A DNA stretch of 64,000 nucleotides from JAEXOD01 sp043805435 (GTDB taxonomy: Bacteria; Bacteroidota; Ignavibacteria; Ignavibacteriales; Melioribacteraceae), in the NCBI GenBank assembly GCA_043805435.1, contig JAZDHY010000010.1, positions 1 to 64,000 on the forward strand, written 5' to 3'. The position numbers were made by a program, and so were the translations under genes. Shown here in pieces: positions 36,294 through 46,072 of this stretch. The notes beneath the pieces were generated by a model that saw only the letters and a list, made by a program, of their open reading frames with translations, did not search any database and had not been told where the DNA came from. Within the stretch, counting starts at the first letter, position 1; each line of letters begins with the position of its first letter.

Positions 36294-38264
36294 TTATTGC
36301 AATAGAACTAATTTTTTTGAATCTTTAAATGTTTTTGAAGAAAGTTCGTAAATATAAACTCCACCGGCAAGTCCGGCTGCATTAAAGTTATAACTATATT
36401 CACCGGGATTTTGAAATTCGTTTACCAAAGTTCTTATCTCGCGTCCTAAAATATCATAAATAGTAAGTTTAATTGTTCCGGCAATACCAATTTGGTAAGT
36501 TATTTTTGTTTCCGGATTAAACGGATTTGGATAATTTTGATTTAATTTGTAATCGAAAATATTTGTCGATTCATTATCGATATTAGTAGTTACATTTCCC
36601 ATATCTTTTAAAATCCAGCTATTTGGGTCAAACACAAAAAATGAAGGTTTACCGTTTAAAACAAAATTAAACTCTTGTTCCTGCTGATCATTAAAAACGG
36701 TTAATAAAGTGTCACCAAAAGGAGTTTTAAACTTTAATTGAATTGGCATAGAAAAAAATGTTGGATTGCTGTTTGCAGTTTGTGAAATTTTAACACGTAC
36801 ATTATATAAGCTGCCGTTTTGATTGTAACCCCAATTAACAGAATATTTAGGGTGCCTTTCTCCATAAACCCACTCACTGAAAAAATAATTCAAATCTCTG
36901 CCGGAAACTGTTTCCGCAACACGCTGGAAATCTTCGGTTACGGCTACTCCATATTTTAACAATGGATCGTTTGCATATTGGTACATTGTTTTGAAGAAAA
37001 GAGAGTCTCCAAGCACCCATCTTAACATATGCAAAATAGAACCACCTTTTGCATAACTGCGTGCACCATCAAAAATATTGTTTTCATTGGTTATATCCTG
37101 GCAATAAACAGAACCGATAGCAGCTTTTGCTTCGCTCAAATAACCTTGCATATAAGATCTATATGAAACATAACCTTCCTTTCTTTCCACATATAAAGCT
37201 TCAAGATAAGTAGCAAACCCTTCGTTGAGCCATATATTATGCCAATCTTTACAGGTAATCATATCGCCAAACCATTGATGGCCAAGTTCATGACTGACTA
37301 AATCTCGATCAAAATAAATAATTGAGGTAACGGTCTGATGTTCCATTCCGCCACCCACGTCAAATTCCGCATGTCCGTATTTTTCTCTTAAGAATGGATA
37401 CTCGCCAAACTTTAAAGCAAACTCATGCATCATATCCGGGGTTTGATCAATTTGTGTTTTAACTCCATCATTCCAACTTTCGAGATATACAAAATGATTT
37501 AATGTCATTACGCTGCCATCAAGTGCAGTATAATAGTTATCATACTGGTAATAATTAGTCATTGCCACCGAAATTAAATATTGTGCAATTGGATATGTTA
37601 CTTTCCATTTGTACGTTTTTGTGTTATTTCCGTTATCAACAATTTTCATTAATTTACCGTTTGATACGGAAGTGAAAAACGAATTTGCGGTAATCCAAAT
37701 ATCAACACTATCGGCTTTATCGGCAGGCGTGTCTTTGCATGGCCACCAATCGCTGCTTCCGTAAGGTTCGCTTAAAGACCAAATTATTGGGTTGCCGCTA
37801 TGGGTTTTAAATGCAAAACTTCCCGAACCTGTTGAATTTGGAATACCTTTATAATAAACTATAATGTCAAATAACTCACCAACCTGTAATGCGTTTGGCA
37901 ATATAATGTTTATTTTATTTTGTGTATGGGTATAAACAATTGTACCTAGTGTTGACTTTATAGAATCAACTTGCAAAGCATCTACCAAATCCATATAACA
38001 AGAAGTTAAATTTGCAGATGTACTTTTTGCATTCATTTGCACAGAACCGGAAATATAATTTGATGTAAAAAAAACGTGGTTTATATTAAGATTTAGTTTG
38101 TAATAAATAACATCGTAATTATTATCACCCGGATATTTTATATCTAAAGTTTTATTAAATCTACTGATAAACAATTTGTTTGGTTTATCTGTTTTCCTTA
38201 GTGGATTTTGCGCATAAAGATTAACAGCAAAAATTAAAAGCAATAAAGTAAAAAGATGTTTCAT
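36294..38264 (-). CDS. M1-family metallopeptidase with T9SS sorting domain (copy 2)
   Basis: Paralogue of 656 residues with a signal peptide ending N-L-Y-A-Q. The zinc site H-E-L-G-H...L-N-E-G-F-A is intact, and the anchoring motif is G-G-G-M-E-H. Central regions such as E-P-Y-G-S-S-D-W-W-P-C-K-D-T are shared with the other two copies. The C-terminal sorting domain has Y-P-N-P-F-N-P-E-T-K-I with small changes (G-R-E-I-R-T). It differs from copies 1 and 3 mostly in the first 60 residues and in the linker before the sorting domain, and its 3' flank is distinct, so it is probably the older duplicate. Zinc ligands being intact suggests an active enzyme. Confidence 0.92.
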   Translation of the reverse strand: MKHLFTLLLLIFAVNLYAQNPLRKTDKPNKLFISRFNKTLDIKYPGDNNYDVIYYKLNLNINHVFFTSNYISGSVQMNAKSTSANLTSCYMDLVDALQVDSIKSTLGTIVYTHTQNKINIILPNALQVGELFDIIVYYKGIPNSTGSGSFAFKTHSGNPIIWSLSEPYGSSDWWPCKDTPADKADSVDIWITANSFFTSVSNGKLMKIVDNGNNTKTYKWKVTYPIAQYLISVAMTNYYQYDNYYTALDGSVMTLNHFVYLESWNDGVKTQIDQTPDMMHEFALKFGEYPFLREKYGHAEFDVGGGMEHQTVTSIIYFDRDLVSHELGHQWFGDMITCKDWHNIWLNEGFATYLEALYVERKEGYVSYRSYMQGYLSEAKAAIGSVYCQDITNENNIFDGARSYAKGGSILHMLRWVLGDSLFFKTMYQYANDPLLKYGVAVTEDFQRVAETVSGRDLNYFFSEWVYGERHPKYSVNWGYNQNGSLYNVRVKISQTANSNPTFFSMPIQLKFKTPFGDTLLTVFNDQQEQEFNFVLNGKPSFFVFDPNSWILKDMGNVTTNIDNESTNIFDYKLNQNYPNPFNPETKITYQIGIAGTIKLTIYDILGREIRTLVNEFQNPGEYSYNFNAAGLAGGVYIYELSSKTFKDSKKLVLLQ

Positions 38265-38400
38265 AATTCCTCTAATGAAAGAAAAAAAATTATTTAATTT
38301 AGTTTAGGTAAATTAGCAATTATTTGTTTATTAAAAAGGCAAAAAAAGAGTGAAGAAAATAAATGCTATATTTGCGAAATGATGATGAAAGATAAAAAGA

Positions 38401-38421
38401 ATGGGACTTAAAAAGTCCCAT
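38401..38421 (-). terminator. stem-loop downstream of the third M1 peptidase gene
   Basis: ATGGGACTT (38401-38409) and AAGTCCCAT (38413-38421) form a perfect 9 bp stem with a 3-base loop. Position and flanks match the terminator of copy 1, but both arms have changed together, keeping the pairing. Confidence 0.6.
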
Positions 38422-38516
38422 CACTGCAAGTAGTTTGGTTTATAAACAATTATTTGTTTGAAAATACATTTATAAAATAATAAAATTTTAATAAATGCAA
38501 AATGGAAAAATAAATA

Positions 38517-40487
38517 TTATTGCAACAAAACTAATTTTTTTGAATCCTTAAATGTTTTGGAAGAAAGTTCGTAAACATAAACTCCGCCTGCAAGTCCGGC
38601 TGCATTAAAATTATAGCTGTATTCGCCCGGATTTTGATATTCGTTTACCAAAGTTCTAACTTCACGCCCTAAAATATCATAAATTGTAAGTTTAATTTGT
38701 CCGGCAACACCAATTTGGTAAGTGATTTTTGTTTCGGGATTAAAAGGATTTGGGTAGTTTTGATTAAGTTTGTAATCAAAAATATTTGTTGGTTCCTGGT
38801 TATCAGCAGATGTAAAATTTCCTAAGTCGCGTAAAATCCAAACATCGGGGTCAAAAACCATTGATGTTGGTTTATTATTTAATACAAAATTAAAGGTTTG
38901 TGCCTGCTGGTTATTAAAAACAGTTATTAAAGTATCACCAGCGGCAGTATTAAATTTTAATTGAATAGGCATTGTAAAAAAAGGTGTAACGCCGGTAGTA
39001 ACCTGCGAAATATTTATATTAACTTCATATTTATTGCCGTTTTGACTGTAACCCCAATTGGCGGAATATTTAGGGTATCTTTCACCATAAATCCACTCGC
39101 TGAAAAAATAATTTAAATCTAAACCCGAAACAGTTTCTGCAACACGTTGGAAATCTTCGGTAATAGCTACGCCGTATTTTAATAGCGGGTCGTTTGCAAA
39201 ATCATACATCGTTTTGAAAAATAGGCTGTCACCAATAACACCTCTTAACATGTGTAAAACAGCTGCACCTTTGGAATAACTGCGAGCACCATTAAATATT
39301 GAATTAACATTGGTAATATCTTGGCAGTAAACGGAACCATAGGCACCTTTTGCAGTTGATAAGTCACCTTGTATATAACTTTTGTACGCATTAAGCCCTC
39401 GTTTTTTTTCTACATATAAAGCTTCCAAATAAGTAGCAAAACCTTCGTTAATCCAAATATTATGCCAGTCTTTACATGTAATCATATCGCCAAACCATTG
39501 ATGAGCAAGTTCATGGCTTACCAGAGATTCACCAAATCCTACAATTGAAGTTATAGTTTGGTGTTCCATTCCGCCGCCCCAGTTAAACTCGGCATGTCCG
39601 TATTTTTCGCGCAGGAATGGGTATTCGCCAAACATTAACGCAAATTCATGCATCATATCAGGCGTTTGATCAATTTGTGTTTTACGAGTATTACTCCAGT
39701 TTTCAAGATAAGTAAAATGATTTAATGTCATTACGGTGCCGTCAAGTGCAGTATAGTAGTTATCGTATTGGTAATAATTTGTCATTGCAACAGAAATTAA
39801 ATATTGTGCAATTGGATATGATACTTTCCATTTGTACGTTTTTGTGTTGTTTCCGTTATCAATAACTTCCATTAATTTACCGTTTGAAACAGAAGTAAAA
39901 AATGAGTTGGCGGTAACCCAAATATCTACGCTGTCCGGTTTATCGGCAGGCGTGTCTTTGCATGGCCACCAATCACTGCTTCCATAAGGTTCGCTTAAAG
40001 ACCAAATTACCGGATTACTGTTGTGTGTTGTAAAAGAAAAACTACCCCAACCCGAAGAGCCGGGAATACCTTTGTAATAAATAGTAACGTCAAATGGTTC
40101 ATCAATCTGTAAAGCTGATGGAAAAGTCAGGTTAATTTTATCGCCAGTATGATTATAAACAATTGCACCAAGGGTAGATTTTACAGAATCAATTTGAAAG
40201 GCGTTTACTAAATCCATGTAGCAGGTTGTTAAATTTGCAACCGTACTTTTTGCTTTCATTTGTACAGAACCTGAAATATAATTTGAAGTGTAAAAGCTGT
40301 GCTCTATGCTTAAATTAAGCATATAATAAGTAACATCGTACTTGTCATCGCTTGGATATTTTGTATCAAAAGTTTTGTTAAACTGGTTATTAAAAGATTT
40401 TTGTTGTATATCTAAACGGTTTTTATCGTTTTGGGAGTAAATATTTATTGCAAATGCTAATAGCAATAAAGTAAAAAAAGGTTTCAT
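38517..40487 (-). CDS. M1-family metallopeptidase with T9SS sorting domain (copy 3)
   Basis: Paralogue of 656 residues and first in transcription order. The signal peptide ends N-I-Y-S-Q. The zinc site is H-E-L-A-H with I-N-E-G-F-A, closest to the standard M1 H-E-x-x-H-x18-E; the anchoring motif is G-G-G-M-E-H. The sorting domain is nearly identical to that of copy 1. Spacers of 252 and 231 bases separate the three genes, each with its own stem-loop, so each may be a separate transcript. Likely role: surface or secreted peptide degradation, perhaps together with the S46 peptidase that feeds on dipeptides. Confidence 0.92.
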   Translation of the reverse strand: MKPFFTLLLLAFAINIYSQNDKNRLDIQQKSFNNQFNKTFDTKYPSDDKYDVTYYMLNLSIEHSFYTSNYISGSVQMKAKSTVANLTTCYMDLVNAFQIDSVKSTLGAIVYNHTGDKINLTFPSALQIDEPFDVTIYYKGIPGSSGWGSFSFTTHNSNPVIWSLSEPYGSSDWWPCKDTPADKPDSVDIWVTANSFFTSVSNGKLMEVIDNGNNTKTYKWKVSYPIAQYLISVAMTNYYQYDNYYTALDGTVMTLNHFTYLENWSNTRKTQIDQTPDMMHEFALMFGEYPFLREKYGHAEFNWGGGMEHQTITSIVGFGESLVSHELAHQWFGDMITCKDWHNIWINEGFATYLEALYVEKKRGLNAYKSYIQGDLSTAKGAYGSVYCQDITNVNSIFNGARSYSKGAAVLHMLRGVIGDSLFFKTMYDFANDPLLKYGVAITEDFQRVAETVSGLDLNYFFSEWIYGERYPKYSANWGYSQNGNKYEVNINISQVTTGVTPFFTMPIQLKFNTAAGDTLITVFNNQQAQTFNFVLNNKPTSMVFDPDVWILRDLGNFTSADNQEPTNIFDYKLNQNYPNPFNPETKITYQIGVAGQIKLTIYDILGREVRTLVNEYQNPGEYSYNFNAAGLAGGVYVYELSSKTFKDSKKLVLLQ

Positions 40488-40838
40488 AATACCTCGATGT
40501 AAAAAAATAAATAATTAGTATTAGTAAACTAACATTTTTTTGTTTAGTAAAAAGGTAAAAAAGAAAGGAAAATAACATAAAATAGAACGCTGAAAACGCT
40601 GAAAAAAAGGATAACCGCTGATAATAAAAATTTAATCTGTGTAAATCAGTTCAATCTGTGTAATCTGTGTTCAAATATTTAATTAGAACGCTGAAAACCG
40701 GATCAAATAAATAATATTTATTGAAAAATATTTTAGGTCAAAATTTACAATAATTACTAATTGGCTTTGTTTTAGCTGAAAAATTTACAATTAAATGTTA
40801 TATTATAAGTTTAAAATATGAACAATTGAGCCGGAATA
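40488..40838. other. intergenic region with degenerate short repeats
   Basis: No gene is seen in these 351 bases. At about 40631-40677 the word ATCTGTGTAAATCAGTTCAA is followed by two more ATCTGTGT words. GAACGCTGAAAA occurs twice (about 40587 and 40685). The right end must hold the purL promoter, which I cannot place. Confidence 0.55.
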
Positions 40839-43064
40839 ATGGAAGAGATAAAAGTAACCCTTGAAGTAGCAAAAAATCATGGATTAACAGTAGAAGAATA
40901 TGAAAAAGTTATAAAAATTTTAGGAAGAGAACCTAATTATACCGAACTTGGAATTTTTAGTGTTATGTGGAGCGAACATTGCAGTTATAAAAATTCAATA
41001 GCGCAATTAAAAACCCTTCCGCGTTCGGGCGGCAAGTTGTTGGTTGGTGCCGGTGAAGAAAATGCGGGATTGGTTGATATAGGAGACGGTCAGGCTATTT
41101 GTTTTAAAATAGAAAGCCATAATCATCCTTCTGCCGTTGAACCTTATCAAGGGGCTGCAACCGGAGTTGGTGGTATCTTAAGGGATATTTTTACAATGGG
41201 TGCACGACCTATAGCATCGCTTAATTCGTTACGTTTTGGTTCGTTGGAAGATAAAAGGACACGTTTTTTATTTGAAGGAGTTGTAAAAGGAATTGGTGAT
41301 TACGGCAATTGTTTTGGTGTGCCAACAGTAGCGGGCGAAGTTTATTTTGATGAGTGTTATAAAGGAAATCCTTTAGTAAATGCAATGGCAATTGGAATTG
41401 TAAAAGCCGATAAAACTGCTTCTGCAACTGCCAAAGGTGTAGGCAATAAAGTAATGATTGTAGGCTCTTCAACCGGCCGGGACGGAATACACGGAGCAAC
41501 ATTTGCATCGGAAGAAATTTCTGCAAAATCGGAAGCAAAAAGACCATCTGTACAGGCAGGCGACCCGTTTACCGAAAAATTATTATTAGAAGCATCGCTT
41601 GAAATTATAAGAAATGACTACATTATTGGAATACAGGATATGGGCGCTGCCGGAATTTCATGCTCAACTTCGGAGATGAGTGCAAAAGGGGAAAGCGGTA
41701 TGCGCATTGATTTGAGCAAAGTTCCATTAAGAGAAAAAGGAATGATTGCTTACGAAATTATGCTCTCCGAAAGTCAGGAACGTATGCTTGTTGTGGTTAA
41801 ACCGGGCTTTGAAGAAAAAGTAAAGGCAATATTTAATAAATGGGATTTAAATTGCGAAATAATTGGTGAAGTGACCGACACCGGTTTATTAGAAATTTAT
41901 TACCAAGGTGAATTAAAAGCAAAACTGCCTGCTTATGATTTAGTGCTGGGCGGCGGAGCTCCTGTATATATTCGCGAACAAAAAAAACCGGAATATATAA
42001 ACGAATTGGCAAAGTTTGATTTTAGTGCTTTACCAATTACTGAAAATATTAGTAATGTATTTGAAAAAATACTTTCATCTCCTAATGTTGCATCAAAACG
42101 ATGGGTTTACGAACAATACGATTCGATGGTTAGAACAAATACAATTGTTGGCCCCGGCTGCGATAGCGCAGTTATTTATATAAAAGGAACCAATAAAGCA
42201 ATTGCAACAAAAACTGATTGTAATGGAAGATATGTATATTTAAATCCACGCGAAGGTACAAAAATTGCGGTTGCGGAATCTGCACGTAATGTGGTTTGTT
42301 CGGGCGGAGTGCCTTTAGCTATAACTAACTGCTTAAATTTTGGAAATCCATATAAACCGGAAGTGTATTGGCAGTTTGCAGAAGCAATTGCCGGAATGGG
42401 AGAAGCCTGCAAAAAATTTGATACTCCGGTAACCGGAGGAAATGTTAGTTTTTATAACGAAAGTCCCGAAACTTCTGTTTACCCAACACCGGTAATTGGA
42501 ATGGTGGGTGTTATTGAAGATGTAAAAAATGTAACAACTTCTTACTTCAAAAAAGCAAACGATTTGATTTATGTGCTTGGCGAGGATTTTGAAGAAATTG
42601 GCGGAAGCGAATATTTATCTGTTGAACATAAAATTGTTGCCGGTAAAATTCCTTTGTTAAATATGGATACTGAATTAAATTTACAAAAAACGTTATTGCA
42701 ATTAATAGATGCTCAAATAGTAAATTCAGCCCACGATATTTCCGAAGGCGGAATAATTACCGCTGTAGCCGAATGCTGCATTATAAACAGAGAAAACCCT
42801 GTTGGAGCTGAAATTATTGTACCTGTAAAAACAAGAGAGGATTTGAGTTTATTTTCTGAGTCACAGTCAAGAATTATTGTATCTGTCAGTGAAAGTGATA
42901 AAACGGAATTTGAAAAAATTTGTAATTCCAATTGCCAATTGTTTAGCTTAATAGGTATAACAAAATTAGCCGATTATAAAATAAACAACTATAAATTCTC
43001 TTTTGATAAATTAATGGATTTGTATTATAACTCTATTGAAAAGAGGATGAATGAGCAAATTTAA
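40839..43064 (+). CDS. purL: phosphoribosylformylglycinamidine synthase subunit PurL
   Basis: ATP-dependent synthetase of purine biosynthesis, converting FGAR to FGAM with glutamine-derived ammonia. At 741 residues it is the small PurL form, which needs separate PurQ and PurS. Motifs: S-V-M-W-S-E-H-C-S-Y-K-N, F-K-I-E-S-H-N-H-P-S-A-V-E-P-Y, G-A-A-T-G-V-G-G, and I-Q-D-M-G-A-A-G-I-S-C-S-T-S-E-M. Neither PurQ nor PurS is in the window. The 3' end overlaps the YihY gene by 14 bases. No purine riboswitch is recognised upstream. Confidence 0.96.
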   Translation: MEEIKVTLEVAKNHGLTVEEYEKVIKILGREPNYTELGIFSVMWSEHCSYKNSIAQLKTLPRSGGKLLVGAGEENAGLVDIGDGQAICFKIESHNHPSAVEPYQGAATGVGGILRDIFTMGARPIASLNSLRFGSLEDKRTRFLFEGVVKGIGDYGNCFGVPTVAGEVYFDECYKGNPLVNAMAIGIVKADKTASATAKGVGNKVMIVGSSTGRDGIHGATFASEEISAKSEAKRPSVQAGDPFTEKLLLEASLEIIRNDYIIGIQDMGAAGISCSTSEMSAKGESGMRIDLSKVPLREKGMIAYEIMLSESQERMLVVVKPGFEEKVKAIFNKWDLNCEIIGEVTDTGLLEIYYQGELKAKLPAYDLVLGGGAPVYIREQKKPEYINELAKFDFSALPITENISNVFEKILSSPNVASKRWVYEQYDSMVRTNTIVGPGCDSAVIYIKGTNKAIATKTDCNGRYVYLNPREGTKIAVAESARNVVCSGGVPLAITNCLNFGNPYKPEVYWQFAEAIAGMGEACKKFDTPVTGGNVSFYNESPETSVYPTPVIGMVGVIEDVKNVTTSYFKKANDLIYVLGEDFEEIGGSEYLSVEHKIVAGKIPLLNMDTELNLQKTLLQLIDAQIVNSAHDISEGGIITAVAECCIINRENPVGAEIIVPVKTREDLSLFSESQSRIIVSVSESDKTEFEKICNSNCQLFSLIGITKLADYKINNYKFSFDKLMDLYYNSIEKRMNEQI

Positions 43065-43959
43065 AATATTAAGGTTTATAGGTCATTATTTTTCACTAAA
43101 AAACTTTAAAAAGATTTTGGAATTTTTAAAGCATTATTTGGGGGGATTATATTACCGTACTGACGAACATCATATATTTTTGTCCGGAGGCGGTTTAGCT
43201 TTTTCTATTTTTTTATGTATAATTCCGTTTATTTTTATCATATTTTCCATACTGGGTAATATATTAGATACCGGTTCAATTGGAGGACAGGTAAACCAGT
43301 TGGTAGATACAATAATTCCTTATCCTGAATATGCGGAGTATGCCAAAAAGATTATTTTAAGCAGGATATCCGAAGTTGTGGAATACAAAACAATAGCTGC
43401 TTACATAGGCGGCATTGGTTTGTTTATTACAGCAAGCGGTTTGTTTAGCGGTATGCGTACCGTATTAAATAAAATATTCGGTATTGGAAAAGACAAAAGT
43501 GTTTTAATTGCAAAATTGCGCGATTTTGGAATGGTTTTGTTGTTAATTGTTTTTATATTTTTGTTAACTTTTGTTTTACCGGTATTTAGATTTATACTTG
43601 ATATGGCCGATAAAATACCTTATTTAGCAAAGCTTAAAATAGGATTTTTACTTGATACGGTATTTTCAGTAACATCATTAATATTAATTTTTGCAATGTT
43701 TTATATCTTTTATTATGTAATTCCTTATGCAAAGGTTGGTAAAATGGTACCGGCAGTTTCGGCCTTTTGGGCTACGTTGCTTTGGGATTTGGCACGCCGG
43801 TTATTTGGTTATTATTTATATAATTTTGCCGACTATGGAAAAATATATGGAACATACACTTTAATAATAGTGGTTGCCTTTTGGATATATTATTCTTCAA
43901 TTTTATTTATTATTGGAGCGGAAATTGGGCAGTTATATAGGGAAAGAGTGAAAAAATAA
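43051..43959 (+). CDS. YihY/BrkB-family inner-membrane protein
   Basis: Polytopic membrane protein of 302 residues with six predicted helices (about 45-70, 110-135, 155-180, 205-230, 240-260, 270-292). Family marks are G-G-G-L-A-F-S-I-F-L-C-I-I-P-F near the first helix and G-T-Y-T-L-I-I-V-V-A-F-W-I-Y-Y-S in the last. The start ATG lies inside the end of purL with GAGG just before it, so it is translationally coupled to purL. The family function is poorly known; an ion/solute or lipid transport role has been suggested. Confidence 0.88.
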   Translation: MSKFKILRFIGHYFSLKNFKKILEFLKHYLGGLYYRTDEHHIFLSGGGLAFSIFLCIIPFIFIIFSILGNILDTGSIGGQVNQLVDTIIPYPEYAEYAKKIILSRISEVVEYKTIAAYIGGIGLFITASGLFSGMRTVLNKIFGIGKDKSVLIAKLRDFGMVLLLIVFIFLLTFVLPVFRFILDMADKIPYLAKLKIGFLLDTVFSVTSLILIFAMFYIFYYVIPYAKVGKMVPAVSAFWATLLWDLARRLFGYYLYNFADYGKIYGTYTLIIVVAFWIYYSSILFIIGAEIGQLYRERVKK

Positions 43960-43988
43960 ATATTTTATAATTTAATTTTGTATAACAG

Positions 43989-45464
43989 ATGAAAAATAAT
44001 ACTAAGCTAAATAAGTTGTTTTATGTTTTTGTAATGTCAATATTTATTACAATAAATTTACATTCGCAAGTACCCGATGCGGGGAAAACAATTGTTACAC
44101 AAATTAGTGTAAATAATTATAATATTGATCCATTAGGTTTGAGCACATCAAAAATTAAAAGCGGCGATTTGCTTGTTATTAGGTTTGATGCCGAATTGAG
44201 AGAAGTTACATTTTCTCCTGTTGTATATAAGGTGTTGTTAAACGGGGTGCTGTTAAATAATGACCAGAGTATATCGGAGAAAAAAAGTGTTGAACTAACT
44301 AATTTGTCTGCGGGAAAATATATTCTTAAAATCCAAGGCTCCATTTCTAACGGAAAAGAACTTTCCCCTGCTTTATTGGAATTTTCCATAAATGGCGGTA
44401 TAACTAAATCTGAAATAGAAAAAAAAGAAACAGAATCAGGGACTATTAATATTATCTATATTTTATATGCGGTTATAGGATTGTTGTTTATAGGTATTTT
44501 ATTTTTACTGTTCCGGAAAAAACCCGGAACGAGGGATTTTGATAATAAGGTTAATGCAGGAGACAAAAAAATACCAAATGTAATAAATGGCGAGTTTAAA
44601 TATGCTTACGAACAACTGAAAAAAGAATACAAAATTCTTCAAGACGAAAACGGATTTCAACGGTCTCAAATACGGGAATTAAGAGAAAAAATTACAGATT
44701 TAGAGCAGGCTAATGTTAAATTAATAGAAAAGAAAGATAAACTTATAGAAAGCAAACGTCAGCTGGAAGAAATTCAAAATCAAAAAGAGGAATTGTTTGC
44801 TATTGCAATACATGATATCAAAAATCCGGCCTCAGCAATAAAAAATTATATCGAATTAATACAGTCGTACGATTTTAATGCCGTTGAGCAAAGCGAAATT
44901 ATGGAATCGATGATCAGATCCTCCGAACAAATTGTTGAGCTTGCACACGAAATGACAACAGTAATGGCGCAGACAAAACCGGAACCGATGTTAACTTTGG
45001 AAAACGGATCATTGAAAAAAATTATTGATATGGTTTGTACTCAAAACAAACCATATGCTGCAAAAAAAGAAGTAAATTTAGTTAATAAATCATCAATGGA
45101 TCTACCTAATACAAAACTTGATCCGGCCAAAATGGAAGAAGTGCTTGATAATTTGATTAACAACGCTATTAAATATGCACCAAAAAATTCGTTTGTTAAT
45201 GTTAGTACTTTTTTTACAGGGGCAAAAATAACCGTGGAAATTGTTGATAACGGTGTGGGATTATCGGAAGATGATATTAAACGAGCATTCCAAAAAGGTG
45301 GCAAATTAGGTCCTCAGCCAACAGCCGGCGAAAAAAGCAGCGGACTTGGATTGTGGATTGTAAAAAAGATTATTGAAGAACATAACGGAAGGGTTTGGGT
45401 AAAAAGCAAACTTGGAAGCGGATCGACTTTTGGATTTGAAATACCAATTGTTAAGGATAATTAA
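43989..45464 (+). CDS. membrane histidine kinase with extracytoplasmic Ig-like domain
   Basis: Kinase of 491 residues. A signal anchor (about 8-24) precedes a roughly 110-residue beta-rich extracytoplasmic domain with L-S-A-G-K-Y-I-L-K-I-Q-G-S, similar to the triple-Y/Ig-like folds in some sensors. One membrane helix is at about 153-175, and a long coiled coil at about 205-260. HisKA has I-A-I-H-D-I-K-N-P-A-S-A-I, and HATPase has N-L-I-N-N-A-I-K-Y-A, D-N-G-V-G-L and S-S-G-L-G-L-W-I-V. No regulator is adjacent. It follows the YihY gene by 29 bases and may be in the same operon. Confidence 0.88.
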   Translation: MKNNTKLNKLFYVFVMSIFITINLHSQVPDAGKTIVTQISVNNYNIDPLGLSTSKIKSGDLLVIRFDAELREVTFSPVVYKVLLNGVLLNNDQSISEKKSVELTNLSAGKYILKIQGSISNGKELSPALLEFSINGGITKSEIEKKETESGTINIIYILYAVIGLLFIGILFLLFRKKPGTRDFDNKVNAGDKKIPNVINGEFKYAYEQLKKEYKILQDENGFQRSQIRELREKITDLEQANVKLIEKKDKLIESKRQLEEIQNQKEELFAIAIHDIKNPASAIKNYIELIQSYDFNAVEQSEIMESMIRSSEQIVELAHEMTTVMAQTKPEPMLTLENGSLKKIIDMVCTQNKPYAAKKEVNLVNKSSMDLPNTKLDPAKMEEVLDNLINNAIKYAPKNSFVNVSTFFTGAKITVEIVDNGVGLSEDDIKRAFQKGGKLGPQPTAGEKSSGLGLWIVKKIIEEHNGRVWVKSKLGSGSTFGFEIPIVKDN

Positions 45465-45524
45465 TGTTTTTTTAAATAAAATTTAGTATATTCAACTATT
45501 ATCAAAAAAAATGACGAGGTAAAT

Positions 45525-46067
45525 ATGGGAAAAACAATATACACTTACGCCGGATTTTGGAAACGCTTTCTTGCATATCTAATCGACTCAATAATAATGA
45601 ATATTTTAAGCTCGATTCTTTTTATTCCAATTATTCTTTTAGCAGGATTGTCCATATTCCCAATTGAATCCGATTTCGATAAAAATAATTTTTCAAGTGT
45701 TTCTTTTATTCAAAATGACAACCTAGATAACTTTGCCATTGTTTCGGCAGTAATAATTGTAACCCTAATATTGATTTTAATAGCTGTGGTTGTTTCATGG
45801 CTTTATTCGGCATTGATGGAATCTTCATCAAAAAAAGCTACACTTGGCAAAATGGCATTAGGGTTAATTGTTACGGATATGCAGGGAGATAGAATAACTT
45901 TTGCAAGAGCAAGCGGCAGATTTTTTGCAAAAATACTTTCAGGGTTAATATTAAATATAGGTTTTATAATGGCGGCATTTACTCAAAAAAAACAAGCACT
46001 TCACGATATTATTGCAGATACTTTAGTTCTTGAAGTAAAAAGACAAGATTACAGTTCCGAAAATTAA
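45525..46067 (+). CDS. RDD-family membrane protein
   Basis: Small membrane protein of 180 residues with the RDD signature F-W-K-R-F-L-A-Y-L-I-D at about 12-22. Helices follow at about 20-50, 70-95 and 135-150, with K-K-A-T-L-G-K-M-A-L-G-L between and A-L-H-D-I-I-A near the end. RDD proteins are poorly characterised; some have been linked to sodium/proton transport. A good GAGG ribosome site precedes ATG 45525. Six bases separate it from the binding-protein gene. Confidence 0.88.
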   Translation: MGKTIYTYAGFWKRFLAYLIDSIIMNILSSILFIPIILLAGLSIFPIESDFDKNNFSSVSFIQNDNLDNFAIVSAVIIVTLILILIAVVVSWLYSALMESSSKKATLGKMALGLIVTDMQGDRITFARASGRFFAKILSGLILNIGFIMAAFTQKKQALHDIIADTLVLEVKRQDYSSEN

Positions 46068-46072
46068 AAATC

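Noticed and set aside
40488..40838. Purine riboswitch before purL
   Set aside because: None of the conserved purine aptamer core or loop words are present in the gap.
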